A stretch of DNA of 42,985 nt from Bacteroidales bacterium (lineage in GTDB: Bacteria; Bacteroidota; Bacteroidia; Bacteroidales; Bacteroidaceae). Shown here piece by piece: positions 8,644 to 17,462 of this stretch (position 1 is its first letter; each line of letters begins with the position of its first letter). Both the position numbers and the translations under genes were made by a program. The notes beneath the pieces were generated by a model. That model worked only from the letters and a program-made list of their open reading frames with translations. It made no database searches and was not told where the DNA came from. The stretch spans positions 1-42,985 of the forward strand of contig SUXT01000013.1 in assembly GCA_015060835.1 (NCBI GenBank), written 5' to 3'.

Positions 8644-8647
8644 AGGA

Positions 8648-10606
8648 TTATTTCTTCTCAAAAACCAATACTCCGTTTGTCATCTCCTTGAATGCATTCA
8701 CTGCTCCGCGGAACTGTGCCCAATCGGAAGCCTCGTAGACGCGTTTGCCAAGTGATATTTTCTGCTCGGCGCGGAGCTTTGTGCCCTCCTGAGCAATGCT
8801 GCCCGACGCGCTTGCAACCTCTCCTTCAGACGAGAGGCTCTTTGCATCCTGCACCATCTTGTAGCCCTTAGGCAGTGTCATTGTCTCCTTAAGTTCAACG
8901 TAGCGCGAGCAGGCATCTTTGAAGGCATATTTGCGTTCCTTGACGCTTGTGTCCACTCTGAGGAACGAACATACACCGCTGTAGAGGCCTGAGAATACAA
9001 GAGGCTTGCACATTATCACACCCTCGCCCACTGTGGCATATGAGGGGATTGTGAATGTAATCTTAAGCTCGATAGGCGCCTTTTGGTAATCCTTTGCATC
9101 CTTGCAACTGTAGCCTGTGAGTATAGCCTGAGGCGATACTGCGAGCAACTGGTTCTCAAGCGAACGGTAGATGCGGTCGGCGTATCCCTGAAGGAAAGGT
9201 GAACGTACAGAGCCGTCAGACTGTCCCTCGGCGTTTACTGTAAATTCTCCGGTGAGAGTGCCATCGGGCGACAGTGCAGTCTTTGCATTTATCTTCAGAT
9301 AGTGGTTCATGGGGTCCGATACGGGTGTGATGCAGAGGTCGGAACCTTCGGGAATACCGGGAAGGTAGTTCTGCTGCTGTTCGGCGCTCGACCATAGCTC
9401 GCGCTTGAATGGTACCCATGTGGGGTCGAGGGGCATATATGTGCCATCTTCGAGCTTAACCACCGTAACGCAGTGGTTGAAGTGATCGGCAGGGATTGTC
9501 TCAATGCGCGAGCCTGCCATTGTCATTGCAGGGTAAGCCTCGAAGCCTGCCATACGCAGCATGGAGATGAGCAGGGCTGCCTTGTCCTTGCAGACGCCGC
9601 AACGGTCTGTGAAGTTCATCTTTGTGTTGTGCAGCGTGTAGCCCTCGCCCTTACCCATAGGAATACCGGAATAGCGCATATTGTCGGCTACCCAGTGGGT
9701 GAGGATGGAGATTTTCTGCATATTGTCTTTTACACCTTTCAGAAGTTCGTCAACCTTTTTCTGTGCCTCAGGTGTAGGCTCGAAACTGCCATAATCCTCG
9801 TTCACTCCATAGAACCACAGAGACTTGTCCTCCCATTTTTCAGTTGAAGAGAGCATCAGTTTGGGGGCAACATCATAGAGTGCCACCATATTCTTTTCGC
9901 TCTTGAAGGGGAGTGTCATCGACTGTGAGAATGTGTAGAGATTACGGCCGCCGCTCTTGCGTACCGACGAACTGCACTCGCCCTGATAGAATTCATACTG
10001 TACGGGCTTGCCATCGGGCACACTCACGCTGTACACCTTCTTAACGGTAGGATAATCAACCCAGAAGGGGACAATGTCGTAAAATTCTCCGCGCATAGGG
10101 GGCACGAAACGCTCATCGTCGTCGGCGGGAATATCTGCAAGCAGGGCGTATGTGAAGCCCTTTTTATTGATTGTGTAATCTACAATGTCGCCGGGATTAA
10201 GCTCGCCAAGCTCTATCATTATCTGTCGCGCACCCCAATAGATGGCGCGGGCAGGGGCTGCATAGTCGCAGGTAGTTGCTGTGTCGATGTTGCGCACTGT
10301 GCCGTCGGCGCCATAGACTGTTACTTTGTCGAACTGTGCAGAGGCTGTCAGAGGGTCGTAGTCGTACACAAGCACGCGGTGGGCAAGAGCACCGCGTCTG
10401 TCCTGTATGCGCAGTGCCTTGTGGATGGTGAAACTGCCGGAGCCGTTGTCCGTTACACTTACACCGATACTGTCGAGCAGCACCGCCACTGAGGCTGAGG
10501 AGAAATTCTTATCTCCATTTGCCTTTGCGACTGCTGCCGACCAATCTTGCGCCATTGAGACGATGCTTGCCAACAGCGCGAAAAGAGTGATTGATATTCT
10601 TGTCAT
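8648..10606 (-). CDS. DUF3857/transglutaminase-like exported protein
   Basis: A 652-residue protein with signal peptide (MTRISITLFALLASIVSMAQ). DUF3857 covers roughly residues 40-230. A transglutaminase-like domain follows with an intact triad: Cys339 in DRCGVCKDKA, His378 in FNHCVTV and Asp394 in LDPTW. The C-terminal part is a DUF2569/DUF3858-like beta region. Members of this family are common in Bacteroidetes; the substrates are unknown, and peptidase or cross-linking activity is possible. It is the middle gene of a three-gene operon: 11 nt after the nucleotidyltransferase fusion and 4 nt before its own catalytically degenerate paralogue. Confidence 0.85.
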   Translation of the reverse strand: MTRISITLFALLASIVSMAQDWSAAVAKANGDKNFSSASVAVLLDSIGVSVTDNGSGSFTIHKALRIQDRRGALAHRVLVYDYDPLTASAQFDKVTVYGADGTVRNIDTATTCDYAAPARAIYWGARQIMIELGELNPGDIVDYTINKKGFTYALLADIPADDDERFVPPMRGEFYDIVPFWVDYPTVKKVYSVSVPDGKPVQYEFYQGECSSSVRKSGGRNLYTFSQSMTLPFKSEKNMVALYDVAPKLMLSSTEKWEDKSLWFYGVNEDYGSFEPTPEAQKKVDELLKGVKDNMQKISILTHWVADNMRYSGIPMGKGEGYTLHNTKMNFTDRCGVCKDKAALLISMLRMAGFEAYPAMTMAGSRIETIPADHFNHCVTVVKLEDGTYMPLDPTWVPFKRELWSSAEQQQNYLPGIPEGSDLCITPVSDPMNHYLKINAKTALSPDGTLTGEFTVNAEGQSDGSVRSPFLQGYADRIYRSLENQLLAVSPQAILTGYSCKDAKDYQKAPIELKITFTIPSYATVGEGVIMCKPLVFSGLYSGVCSFLRVDTSVKERKYAFKDACSRYVELKETMTLPKGYKMVQDAKSLSSEGEVASASGSIAQEGTKLRAEQKISLGKRVYEASDWAQFRGAVNAFKEMTNGVLVFEKK

Positions 10607-10617
10607 TTCTTTATAAA

Positions 10618-11754
10618 TTAACTTCTTCTTATTCTTATCTTTAATGCATTCTCCACAGGAGTATCGTTTATGAGCACAAGGTATCCTCCGCCACCGGCTC
10701 CGGTAATCTTGAAGCCTTTGACCTTCTCCTTGTAAAGCTCTATGCTGTCGAGCACTTCACGAGGCGCCATATTGGGATACATTGCTATCTGTGCGTAGAA
10801 AGACTCCTTTGATGCCTTGCCCCATTCATCAACATCGCAAGCAGTCAGTGCCTTCCAACATCTCTCTGTAGCGGCAGCAAGAGCCTTTGCACCTTCGATG
10901 GTGATATTTGTACCCTCAAGGACATCATAGTCGCTCACGCGGGGCGAGAGGGGAATTATCCATATATTATTCTCGATAAAATCGAGGATTTTCGAATCTG
11001 TTACACTCTCTATGTGTATGGGCCAATAGTCGTTGTCGTAGTCGAGGCGATTCAGTCCCGGCATCACTATTCCTATTGCATCCTGTGAACCACTGATGTA
11101 TGTGGCTCCGGGAGGATTCTCGTAACGGAATACCATTTTGGCAAGCGTCTCGCGGTCGCCTTCGGGAATGTCAACGTGCCACATCTCCATTGCAGCCTTG
11201 CGCGATGAGGTGCTCATGCCACTGCGGTTGTTGAACTCATAATCGGGCTCTATGCAGATGGTTATTACAGCGCCCGGACAAAGTTTGTTGACACTCAATT
11301 GGTCGTGCCATCCTCCCGCAAGGTCAATACGATAGGGTATGTTACACTCCTGACGCAATGCAGTTGTCGAGCGACGGGGAAGGCCAGCGGCCGGTTCGCG
11401 GTTACTGACAATTAGTTCAATGCCATGCTCGTCGCAGAAGCGGCGCTTTTCGGGAGTATATCCATCGCTGTTGACAAAAAATATGTCGGGTTTCAAGCGT
11501 TTGACATCCTCGGCAAAGTCCATAATGCCACTGCCGGAGTTTACAAAGGCATCCTTTACGTAGCGTATGGCCTTAACCATATACAAACGTTCACGCTCGG
11601 TATTGATGGTTTTGCGGTTCTTCAGGTCGTGTATCGTGCGATCGGAGCCTATGCCTACATAGAGGTCGCCGTATGAGGATGCCTCTTCGAAGAAGGCAAC
11701 GTGCCCCGAATGCAACATATCGTAACATCCCGATACAAAAACTTTTTTGCTCAT
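10618..11754 (-). CDS. Fusion of cytidylyltransferase-like and GHMP-kinase-like domains
   Basis: A 378-residue protein. Residues 1-125 are a nucleotidyltransferase of the glycerol-3-phosphate cytidylyltransferase type, with the HxGH signature at His15-His18 and an RERLY block near 54-58. Residues from about 138 follow the GHMP kinase order: IPYRIDLAGGW (motif 1, 139-149), GMSTSSRKA (motif 2, 179-187) and TGAGGGGY (motif 3, 351-358). The kinase part is only about 240 residues, shorter than the usual 310-340. It probably makes an activated sugar by phosphorylation and nucleotide transfer, like FKP or HldE but with different domain order and families. Substrate unknown. It leads the operon with the two DUF3857 genes; that link is unexplained. 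Confidence 0.75.
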   Translation of the reverse strand: MSKKVFVSGCYDMLHSGHVAFFEEASSYGDLYVGIGSDRTIHDLKNRKTINTERERLYMVKAIRYVKDAFVNSGSGIMDFAEDVKRLKPDIFFVNSDGYTPEKRRFCDEHGIELIVSNREPAAGLPRRSTTALRQECNIPYRIDLAGGWHDQLSVNKLCPGAVITICIEPDYEFNNRSGMSTSSRKAAMEMWHVDIPEGDRETLAKMVFRYENPPGATYISGSQDAIGIVMPGLNRLDYDNDYWPIHIESVTDSKILDFIENNIWIIPLSPRVSDYDVLEGTNITIEGAKALAAATERCWKALTACDVDEWGKASKESFYAQIAMYPNMAPREVLDSIELYKEKVKGFKITGAGGGGYLVLINDTPVENALKIRIRRS

Positions 11755-11784
11755 GGTTACCTGTTTGTGTAAGGTTTATACTCT

Positions 11785-11834
11785 ATGAGGCTGACTGAAA
11801 AGTTTATTTTTACCAACTTCCCGGTCAACCTCAT
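11785..11834 (-). terminator. Inverted repeat after aspartate aminotransferase gene
   Basis: ATGAGGCTGAC (11785-11795) can pair with GTCAACCTCAT (11824-11834), one mismatch, long AT-rich loop. It lies in the 116-bp gap between the aminotransferase stop and the nucleotidyltransferase start. It may end the lptF-ribBA-aminotransferase transcript; the long loop makes this uncertain. Confidence 0.3.
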
Positions 11835-11870
11835 ATATATGTAACTTAGAATAGATTGACAAACAATCCG

Positions 11871-13064
11871 TTAGCTAAGTTTAGCAAGTGCCTCTTTAAT
11901 TCTATTCATCGCCTCAACGATATTCTCGTCGCTGGTAGCGTAGCTCATTCTGAAGCAGTCGGGAGCACCGAACGATGCACCGCCTACGGTTGCTACGTGT
12001 GCTTCGGTGAGAAGGTACATTGCAAGGTCGTCTGAATCCTTTACTGTCTGTCCGTTGTAGCTCTTGCCGAAGAATGAACTGCATTTGGGGAAGAGGTAGA
12101 ATGCTCCTTCGGGCACGTTGACCTCAAGTCCGGGAATCTCCTTTGCGAGCTTCACGATAAGGTTACGACGGCGCTGAAAAGCCTTCTGCATCTCTGCCAC
12201 AGGTTCCTGAGAACCTACATACGCCTCTACGGATGCCATCTGCGACACTGAACAGGGGCCGCTGGTGTACTGTCCCTGCAACTTGTTGCAGCCTTTTACT
12301 ATCCATTCGGGACCTGCAATGAAGCCTATGCGCCATCCTGTCATTGCGTATGCCTTTGAAACACCGTTAACGATGATTACACGGTCGCGTATCTCCTCGA
12401 ACTGCGCAATGCTCTCGTGGCGACCGATGTAGTTGATGTGCTCGTAAATTTCATCGGCAACGACAAATACATTGGGGTATTTTGCAAGCACTGCTGCAAG
12501 CTCCTTAAGTTCCTCTCTGCTGTATACCGAACCTGTAGGGTTTGAGGGTGAACAGAGAATGAGCATCTTGGTCTTGGGAGTGATTGCAGCCTCAAGCTGT
12601 GCGCCTGTTATCTTGAAGTTCTGCTCTATACCTGCATACATTGTTACGGGTGTACCGTCGGCGAGCTTCACCATTTCGGGGTAGCTTACCCAGTAGGGAG
12701 CGGGAACAATAACCTCGTCACCGGGGTTTACAAGTGCCATTATCACGTTGCAGACTGACTGCTTCGCACCGTTGGATACTGATATTTGAGCGGCTGTATA
12801 TTCGAGGCCGTTCTCATTTTTCAGTTTCTCCACTATGGCATTGCGCAATGCGGGGTATCCGGGAACGGGAGAGTATCTTGAGAAATTCTCGTTCACTGCC
12901 TTTATTGCTGCCTCTTTTATAGCGTCGGGAGTGTTGAAGTCGGGTTCTCCCACGCTCATGTTTATAACATCTACACCTTGTGCTTTTAGCTCTTGGCTTT
13001 TTTGGGACATTGCCAATGTTGCCGAGGGTGATAATCTGTTGAGACGGTCTGATAATTGGTTCAT
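11871..13064 (-). CDS. Aspartate aminotransferase, class I PLP enzyme
   Basis: A 397-residue fold-type I aminotransferase, the usual length of the AspB/AspC1-gamma group. The PLP lysine sits in NGVSKAYAMTGWRIGF; the substrate-binding Asn and Asp/Tyr occur in CSPSNPTGSVYS and VVADEIYEHI; the carboxylate-binding Arg is in DCFRMSYA near the C-terminus. It would transfer the amino group between aspartate and 2-oxoglutarate in the cytoplasm. It starts 20 nt after the ribBA stop and is probably co-transcribed with it. Confidence 0.9.
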   Translation of the reverse strand: MNQLSDRLNRLSPSATLAMSQKSQELKAQGVDVINMSVGEPDFNTPDAIKEAAIKAVNENFSRYSPVPGYPALRNAIVEKLKNENGLEYTAAQISVSNGAKQSVCNVIMALVNPGDEVIVPAPYWVSYPEMVKLADGTPVTMYAGIEQNFKITGAQLEAAITPKTKMLILCSPSNPTGSVYSREELKELAAVLAKYPNVFVVADEIYEHINYIGRHESIAQFEEIRDRVIIVNGVSKAYAMTGWRIGFIAGPEWIVKGCNKLQGQYTSGPCSVSQMASVEAYVGSQEPVAEMQKAFQRRRNLIVKLAKEIPGLEVNVPEGAFYLFPKCSSFFGKSYNGQTVKDSDDLAMYLLTEAHVATVGGASFGAPDCFRMSYATSDENIVEAMNRIKEALAKLS

Positions 13065-13084
13065 GGTGTTATGTATATTATAAA

Positions 13085-14302
13085 TTATTCTTCATTCAAA
13101 TGTAGTGTATGCCCCATTCTTTCTGCCTTTGTATGCAGGTAACGCGAATTGAAACTGTTGGGGGCAATTTCGCAGCTTACAATTTCTGAAATTTCGAGTC
13201 CGTAGCTTTCGAGACCTATGCGCTTGACGGGGTTGTTGGTGATGAGACGCATTTTGTGGACGCCCACACTGCGCAATATTTCGGCACCTACGCCATAATC
13301 TCTCTCATCGGCCTTGAATCCGAGGCAGAGGTTGGCATCAACAGTGTCCATACCCTCTTCCTGCAACTTGTAGGCCTTCATCTTGTTCATAAGACCTATG
13401 CCGCGACCCTCCTGATTGAGGTAAACTATCACTCCTTTTCCGCTCTCTTCGATGAGCTGCATTGCCTTGTGGAGCTGCGCACCGCAATCGCAACGCTGCG
13501 AGGCGAAGATGTCGCCTGTCATGCACGAAGAGTGTACTCTGACGAGTATAGGTTCATCCTCTTTCCACTCACCCTTGATGAGTGCTATATGTTCGAGACC
13601 GGTAGACTTCTGTCTGAAGGGTATCAGGCGGAAATGGCCGTATTTTGTGGGCATATCGACCTCTTCGCCCTGCTCCACGAGTGATTCCTGTTTCAGACGG
13701 TACTTTATAAGGTCGCTTATGGATATAATCTTAAGGCCGTACTCTGCCGCAAGTATTTTAAGTTCGGGCATACGTGCCATTGTACCATCCTCATTCATTA
13801 TCTCTATGAGGGCAGCGGCAGGCTGGAGTCCTGCGAGACGGGCAAGATCGATACTTGCCTCTGTGTGTCCCGCACGACGGAGTACACCCTTATCCTGTGC
13901 GTAGAGGGGGTTTATATGTCCGGGACGGGCGAATGTCGTGGGAGTGCTTGCAGGGTCGGCAAGAGCCTGTATGGTTGCTGCTCTGTCGGCTGCCGATACA
14001 CCTGTGGTGCAGCCCTCTATTTTGTCGACAGTTACAGTAAAGGGAGTGCCCAGAAGACTGGTATTTGAGCTTACCTGTGGCTCAAGTTCAAGTTCTTTGC
14101 AGCGCGACATTGTTATCGGGGCGCAAAGAACTCCGCGTCCATGCTTGAGCATGAAGTTCACCGCTTCGGGGGTTATCTTTTCTGCTGCTATTATGAAGTC
14201 TCCTTCATTTTCGCGATCCTCGTCGTCTACGACTATGACAAATTTGCCTTCGCGGAAATCTTTGATGGCTTCTTCAATAGTGCTTAATTTTACATCTTCC
14301 AT
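13085..14302 (-). CDS. ribBA: Bifunctional riboflavin protein RibBA
   Basis: A 405-residue two-domain enzyme. Residues 1 to about 200 are 3,4-dihydroxy-2-butanone-4-phosphate synthase ([12 protein letters not shown] acidic metal site, [11 protein letters not shown]). The remainder is GTP cyclohydrolase II, with the zinc site [15 protein letters not shown] and the [11 protein letters not shown] nucleotide motif. Both active sites look complete. The enzyme makes the two precursors of lumazine. The ATG lies 28 bp from the end of a MITE-like element; before that insertion it stood about 20 nt after the stop of the permease gene, so lptF/G-ribBA was an operon. Confidence 0.95.
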   Translation of the reverse strand: MEDVKLSTIEEAIKDFREGKFVIVVDDEDRENEGDFIIAAEKITPEAVNFMLKHGRGVLCAPITMSRCKELELEPQVSSNTSLLGTPFTVTVDKIEGCTTGVSAADRAATIQALADPASTPTTFARPGHINPLYAQDKGVLRRAGHTEASIDLARLAGLQPAAALIEIMNEDGTMARMPELKILAAEYGLKIISISDLIKYRLKQESLVEQGEEVDMPTKYGHFRLIPFRQKSTGLEHIALIKGEWKEDEPILVRVHSSCMTGDIFASQRCDCGAQLHKAMQLIEESGKGVIVYLNQEGRGIGLMNKMKAYKLQEEGMDTVDANLCLGFKADERDYGVGAEILRSVGVHKMRLITNNPVKRIGLESYGLEISEIVSCEIAPNSFNSRYLHTKAERMGHTLHLNEE

Positions 14303-14330
14303 ATATGTATCAATGTAAGGTGTTATATTA

Positions 14331-14519
14331 GGGTAGTTCTATAAATTATTAATCTATATTTCTTTGCCGGGTGCATTCTATTTCGGTCGCTTTTTGTTTT
14401 ATTTCGGCATCTTCTTCATTTTTACTCAGTTGCAACACAAAGGTTGCGCCATCATAAAAATAAACAATATACTCAAAATAAACTCAAAAATCGCCTCGAA
14501 CTAATTTATAGAACCACCC
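14331..14519. mobile_element. MITE-like element, 189-bp form
   Basis: Ends are GGGTAGTTCTATAAATTA (14331-14348) and TAATTTATAGAACCACCC (14502-14519), an 18-bp inverted repeat with one mismatch. It is flanked by a 4-bp direct duplication ATTA (14327-14330 and 14520-14523). There is no coding capacity. The interior is the same as the copy at 35540-35876 but lacks two internal modules of 73 and 75 bp. Its right end encodes the final GGSIN and stop of the permease gene. Confidence 0.85.
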
Positions 14520-16435
14520 ATTAGTTTTTCTTTTTTCATTCTCTCCATCAGTGCACGCGAATTGTTCCTTATCTTTTTGAGGTCGCGTGATATCTGATTA
14601 TTGAATTTGGCTGCTCTGAGGTAGAATATTATTCCTATGGGGAATATTATTATTGACATTATATTCAACCATCTTCTCTTGAATGGTGAGCGCAGTTCAC
14701 CTGCCATCATCACCGGATATTCATTGAGCAACTGTATTACTTTGCGATTCTTGCTGTTGCCCATCTCTTCAATGAGTGCTTCGAGCTTGTCGCTGAACTC
14801 TTCTATCGGCAGTGTCTCCTCTTCACTGAAGAATACCTTTACAGGATTGGGAAGTCTGTTGCTGCGGTACTGCGAAGAGTATTTCTTGCTCTCTTCTGCT
14901 ATTTTTTCGAGCGTACTGTAGGCCTTTGCGTAGTCAGGATCCTCGATTATAACCTCTTTAAGGGTTACATTGCGCGACTCTCTCAGTCCGAATATTTTCC
15001 TGAAGAACGCCTTGTAGGCATCCATATTGAAGATGGTAGAGTCCTTATTCGACTGGTAGGTGAATATTATTCCCAGCGGTGCGAGTACCATTGTACTAAT
15101 CCAGCTTCCGAACCATACGTACCACTCACCCTCGCGGGCCATCTTGTAGCCTGAGGTGTTGAATATGTAGTAGAGGATGAATATAGCTACGGATATAAGC
15201 ACCGGATAACCGAGACCTCCCTTCTTTACGATTGCTCCAAGAGGTGCACCAATGAAGAAGAATACAAGACAGGCAAGCGAAAGAGTTATCTTTTCCCACC
15301 ATGTTATGCGGTGCTTGTTTAGATCTTTGTCAAGCGAGCGCATGATATTCTTCTTAATTTCGTAGTCGGTCATCAACTGTTCAACCTTGTCGAGTGCAGC
15401 TCTTTTCACTCTCAGTTTGGAGGTCTTTGAGAGATTGTCGTATACACTATCGCTGTTGAGTGCAAAAATCTGCTCCTTTTCCTGCGCTATTGAATCCTCT
15501 TTTGTGAATTCCATCCTCTGCGTGTAGGCATTGCGCAGAGCAGCCTTATAGTTGTTGCGACCTATGCTGTCATTGTAATGTGTGAGCGAGTCGATTGAAT
15601 GCACAAGTTCCTTCATATTCTTGCTTGCCGCCTGTTTCTTCAGGAAAGAGCCATCCTTCATATCGAATCCTCCACCGAAGTCTATGACTATGATTTTTTC
15701 GCGGAAGGTTTCACGTGTGTAGGGAATGTTCCTGTTTTTAGAATTCTCTTTCAGTTCGGTAGCATTTGCGAACCTCTCGCCATTGTATAGTTTAAGCAGA
15801 AGATGTTGCTGGTCGGCAGTTGTCTCTATTTTTCCCGAATCGGAAACTATGATGCTTGCATTTTCGAAACCCTGTGTCATGTCGTATATCATCACACGAC
15901 GCAACATTCCGCTCTCCTTATCCTTCTCCTTGACAAAGAGGTTGTATCCCTCTATCTTGTCGTAGAATACACCTTCGGGAATCTCAACCTCGGGTGAAGT
16001 CTGCCTTATCGAGTAGAGCACAGTGTAGAGTTTCACCTGTGCCTTGGGACCAATCTCATTCTGGAAAACAAAGGATATTCCTCCAAGTATGGTGCACACC
16101 ACAACCAGCGGAGCCATTATTCTGAGCAGGGGAATACCGGCTGCCTTCATTGACAAGAGTTCGAGCCTCTCGCCAAAATTGCCGAATGTCATCAGCGCTG
16201 CAAGAAGTATTGCAAGCGGCAATGCCTGACCTACCATCGTGAGTGAGCCCAAATAGAAGAATTGCGCCATCACCCAAAGATCGAGTCCTTTACCTACAAA
16301 TTCATCAACCCATCGCCACAGGAACTGCATTATCAGGATGAAAGTGCATATAAAGAATGTTGCCACAAAGAGCAACAGGAAACTCTTTATGATGAAAAGG
16401 TCAAGTTTCTTTATATGTAGGTTAGGAAATTTCAT
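14501..16435 (-). CDS. LptF/LptG-family permease (YjgP/YjgQ)
   Basis: A 644-residue permease of the lipopolysaccharide export ABC transporter LptB2FG. Hydrophobic segments near the N-terminus (LFIIKSFLLLFVATFFICTF, then two more to about residue 120) precede a large periplasmic beta domain, and further membrane segments lie in the C-terminal half (LACLVFFFIGAPLGAIVKKG, YPVLISVAIFILYYIF). The length fits Bacteroidetes members, which carry an extra charged insert and tail. The last residues, MGGSIN, are encoded by the end of the inserted element; excising the element with one duplication copy gives KLI-stop instead. It is transcribed before ribBA. Confidence 0.85.
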   Translation of the reverse strand: MKFPNLHIKKLDLFIIKSFLLLFVATFFICTFILIMQFLWRWVDEFVGKGLDLWVMAQFFYLGSLTMVGQALPLAILLAALMTFGNFGERLELLSMKAAGIPLLRIMAPLVVVCTILGGISFVFQNEIGPKAQVKLYTVLYSIRQTSPEVEIPEGVFYDKIEGYNLFVKEKDKESGMLRRVMIYDMTQGFENASIIVSDSGKIETTADQQHLLLKLYNGERFANATELKENSKNRNIPYTRETFREKIIVIDFGGGFDMKDGSFLKKQAASKNMKELVHSIDSLTHYNDSIGRNNYKAALRNAYTQRMEFTKEDSIAQEKEQIFALNSDSVYDNLSKTSKLRVKRAALDKVEQLMTDYEIKKNIMRSLDKDLNKHRITWWEKITLSLACLVFFFIGAPLGAIVKKGGLGYPVLISVAIFILYYIFNTSGYKMAREGEWYVWFGSWISTMVLAPLGIIFTYQSNKDSTIFNMDAYKAFFRKIFGLRESRNVTLKEVIIEDPDYAKAYSTLEKIAEESKKYSSQYRSNRLPNPVKVFFSEEETLPIEEFSDKLEALIEEMGNSKNRKVIQLLNEYPVMMAGELRSPFKRRWLNIMSIIIFPIGIIFYLRAAKFNNQISRDLKKIRNNSRALMERMKKEKLMGGSIN

Positions 16436-16500
16436 TTCTATCGGTAATCTCTTTTTTAATGGGTATAAATCCTGTTTGTATACAATATACCATATTTTTG

Positions 16501-16508
16501 CAAAGTTA
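16501..16508 (-). promoter_or_regulatory. -7 box upstream of the lptF/G gene
   Basis: Minus strand reads TAACTTTG (TAnnTTTG), 66 bp upstream of the ATG at 16435. No clear -33 box. Confidence 0.4.
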
Positions 16509-16564
16509 GCACAAATGCACGAATATTACCACAGAAAGTGTTTGAAAATATTCCTAAAAAATTA

Positions 16565-16597
16565 TACCCGCCGTACATTGGCAATGCGCGGCGGGTA
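16565..16597 (-). terminator. Terminator of lgt
   Basis: TACCCGCCG (16565-16573) pairs with CGGCGGGTA (16589-16597); an inner CATTG/CAATG extends the stem. On the minus strand it is followed by TATAATTTTTTA, a good U-tract, 22 bp after the lgt stop. Confidence 0.8.
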
Positions 16598-16619
16598 CAA
16601 AATATAAAATCCATTATTG

Positions 16620-17462
16620 TCAGCAAGGATTTTTGTGTCTGAATCCTCGCCACATACAGGCGAAGCCTATTATCATAAAGGGGATACTGAGCCACTGTCC
16701 CATATCCAGTGTCATACCCTCTTCGAATGCCGACTGCACCTCCTTCAAAAATTCCACAAAGAAACGGAATGTGAAGATGGTTGCAAGACAATATCCGAAA
16801 TAGAAGAGACTGCCCACCTTCGAAGGAAACTTCCTGTAGAGCAACAATCCACCTGCGAATATTGCAAAATAAGCTATTGCCTCGTAAAGCTGTGCAGGAT
16901 GGCGAGGAAGCTCGTCCACCTGAGCAAATATCACTCCCCACGGCATTTCGGTTACATTACCCAAAATCTCGGAATTGAAGAAATTGCCCAATCTTATCAT
17001 GCCCGCCACAATGGGAGTAGTGATGGCTATATTGTCCAAAAGCCATGCAAATGAAAGCTTTGTGCGAAGGGTATAAAGCCATAATGCAATAAAGAGTCCT
17101 ATAGTACCTCCGTGGCTCGCAAGCCCTTGATAACCTATAAATTTCCAACCCGAGGGTGTCTCCTTTATGGGCAGGAACATCTCAATAATGTGGTTGAAAT
17201 AATATTCGGGCTCATAGAATATGCAGTGTCCCAAGCGCGCACCAATGAGAATGCCGAGGAAACAGTACATGAAGAGCGGTTCGAACAACTCCATGCTCAC
17301 ATTCTGACGCTTGTAGAGGTGCTTCATTATCATGTAGCCCGCAAACAGACCTATTATCCAGCAAAGGGAGTAATAACGCACTTCGAATCCGAAGAAAGAG
17401 AATGGCCCGGTTGCCGGGTCCCATACAAAGTAGCAGGGTATTGCAACCATAAGACTATACAT
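16620..17462 (-). CDS. lgt: Prolipoprotein diacylglyceryl transferase Lgt
   Basis: A 280-residue polytopic inner-membrane enzyme that transfers diacylglycerol from phosphatidylglycerol to the lipobox Cys of prolipoproteins. It has the Lgt signature RLGNFFNSEILGN, the RHPAQLYEAI motif and about seven hydrophobic segments. Its ATG overlaps the end of ychF by 8 nt, so the two are translationally coupled. Lipoproteins in this same window (5646, 6304, 38741) would be clients. Confidence 0.95.
   Translation of the reverse strand: MYSLMVAIPCYFVWDPATGPFSFFGFEVRYYSLCWIIGLFAGYMIMKHLYKRQNVSMELFEPLFMYCFLGILIGARLGHCIFYEPEYYFNHIIEMFLPIKETPSGWKFIGYQGLASHGGTIGLFIALWLYTLRTKLSFAWLLDNIAITTPIVAGMIRLGNFFNSEILGNVTEMPWGVIFAQVDELPRHPAQLYEAIAYFAIFAGGLLLYRKFPSKVGSLFYFGYCLATIFTFRFFVEFLKEVQSAFEEGMTLDMGQWLSIPFMIIGFACMWRGFRHKNPC

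Noticed and set aside
7564-8691. 375-residue plus-strand open frame
   Set aside because: It lies antisense to the DUF3857 gene and its translation is Cys/His/Tyr-rich, typical of a shadow frame.
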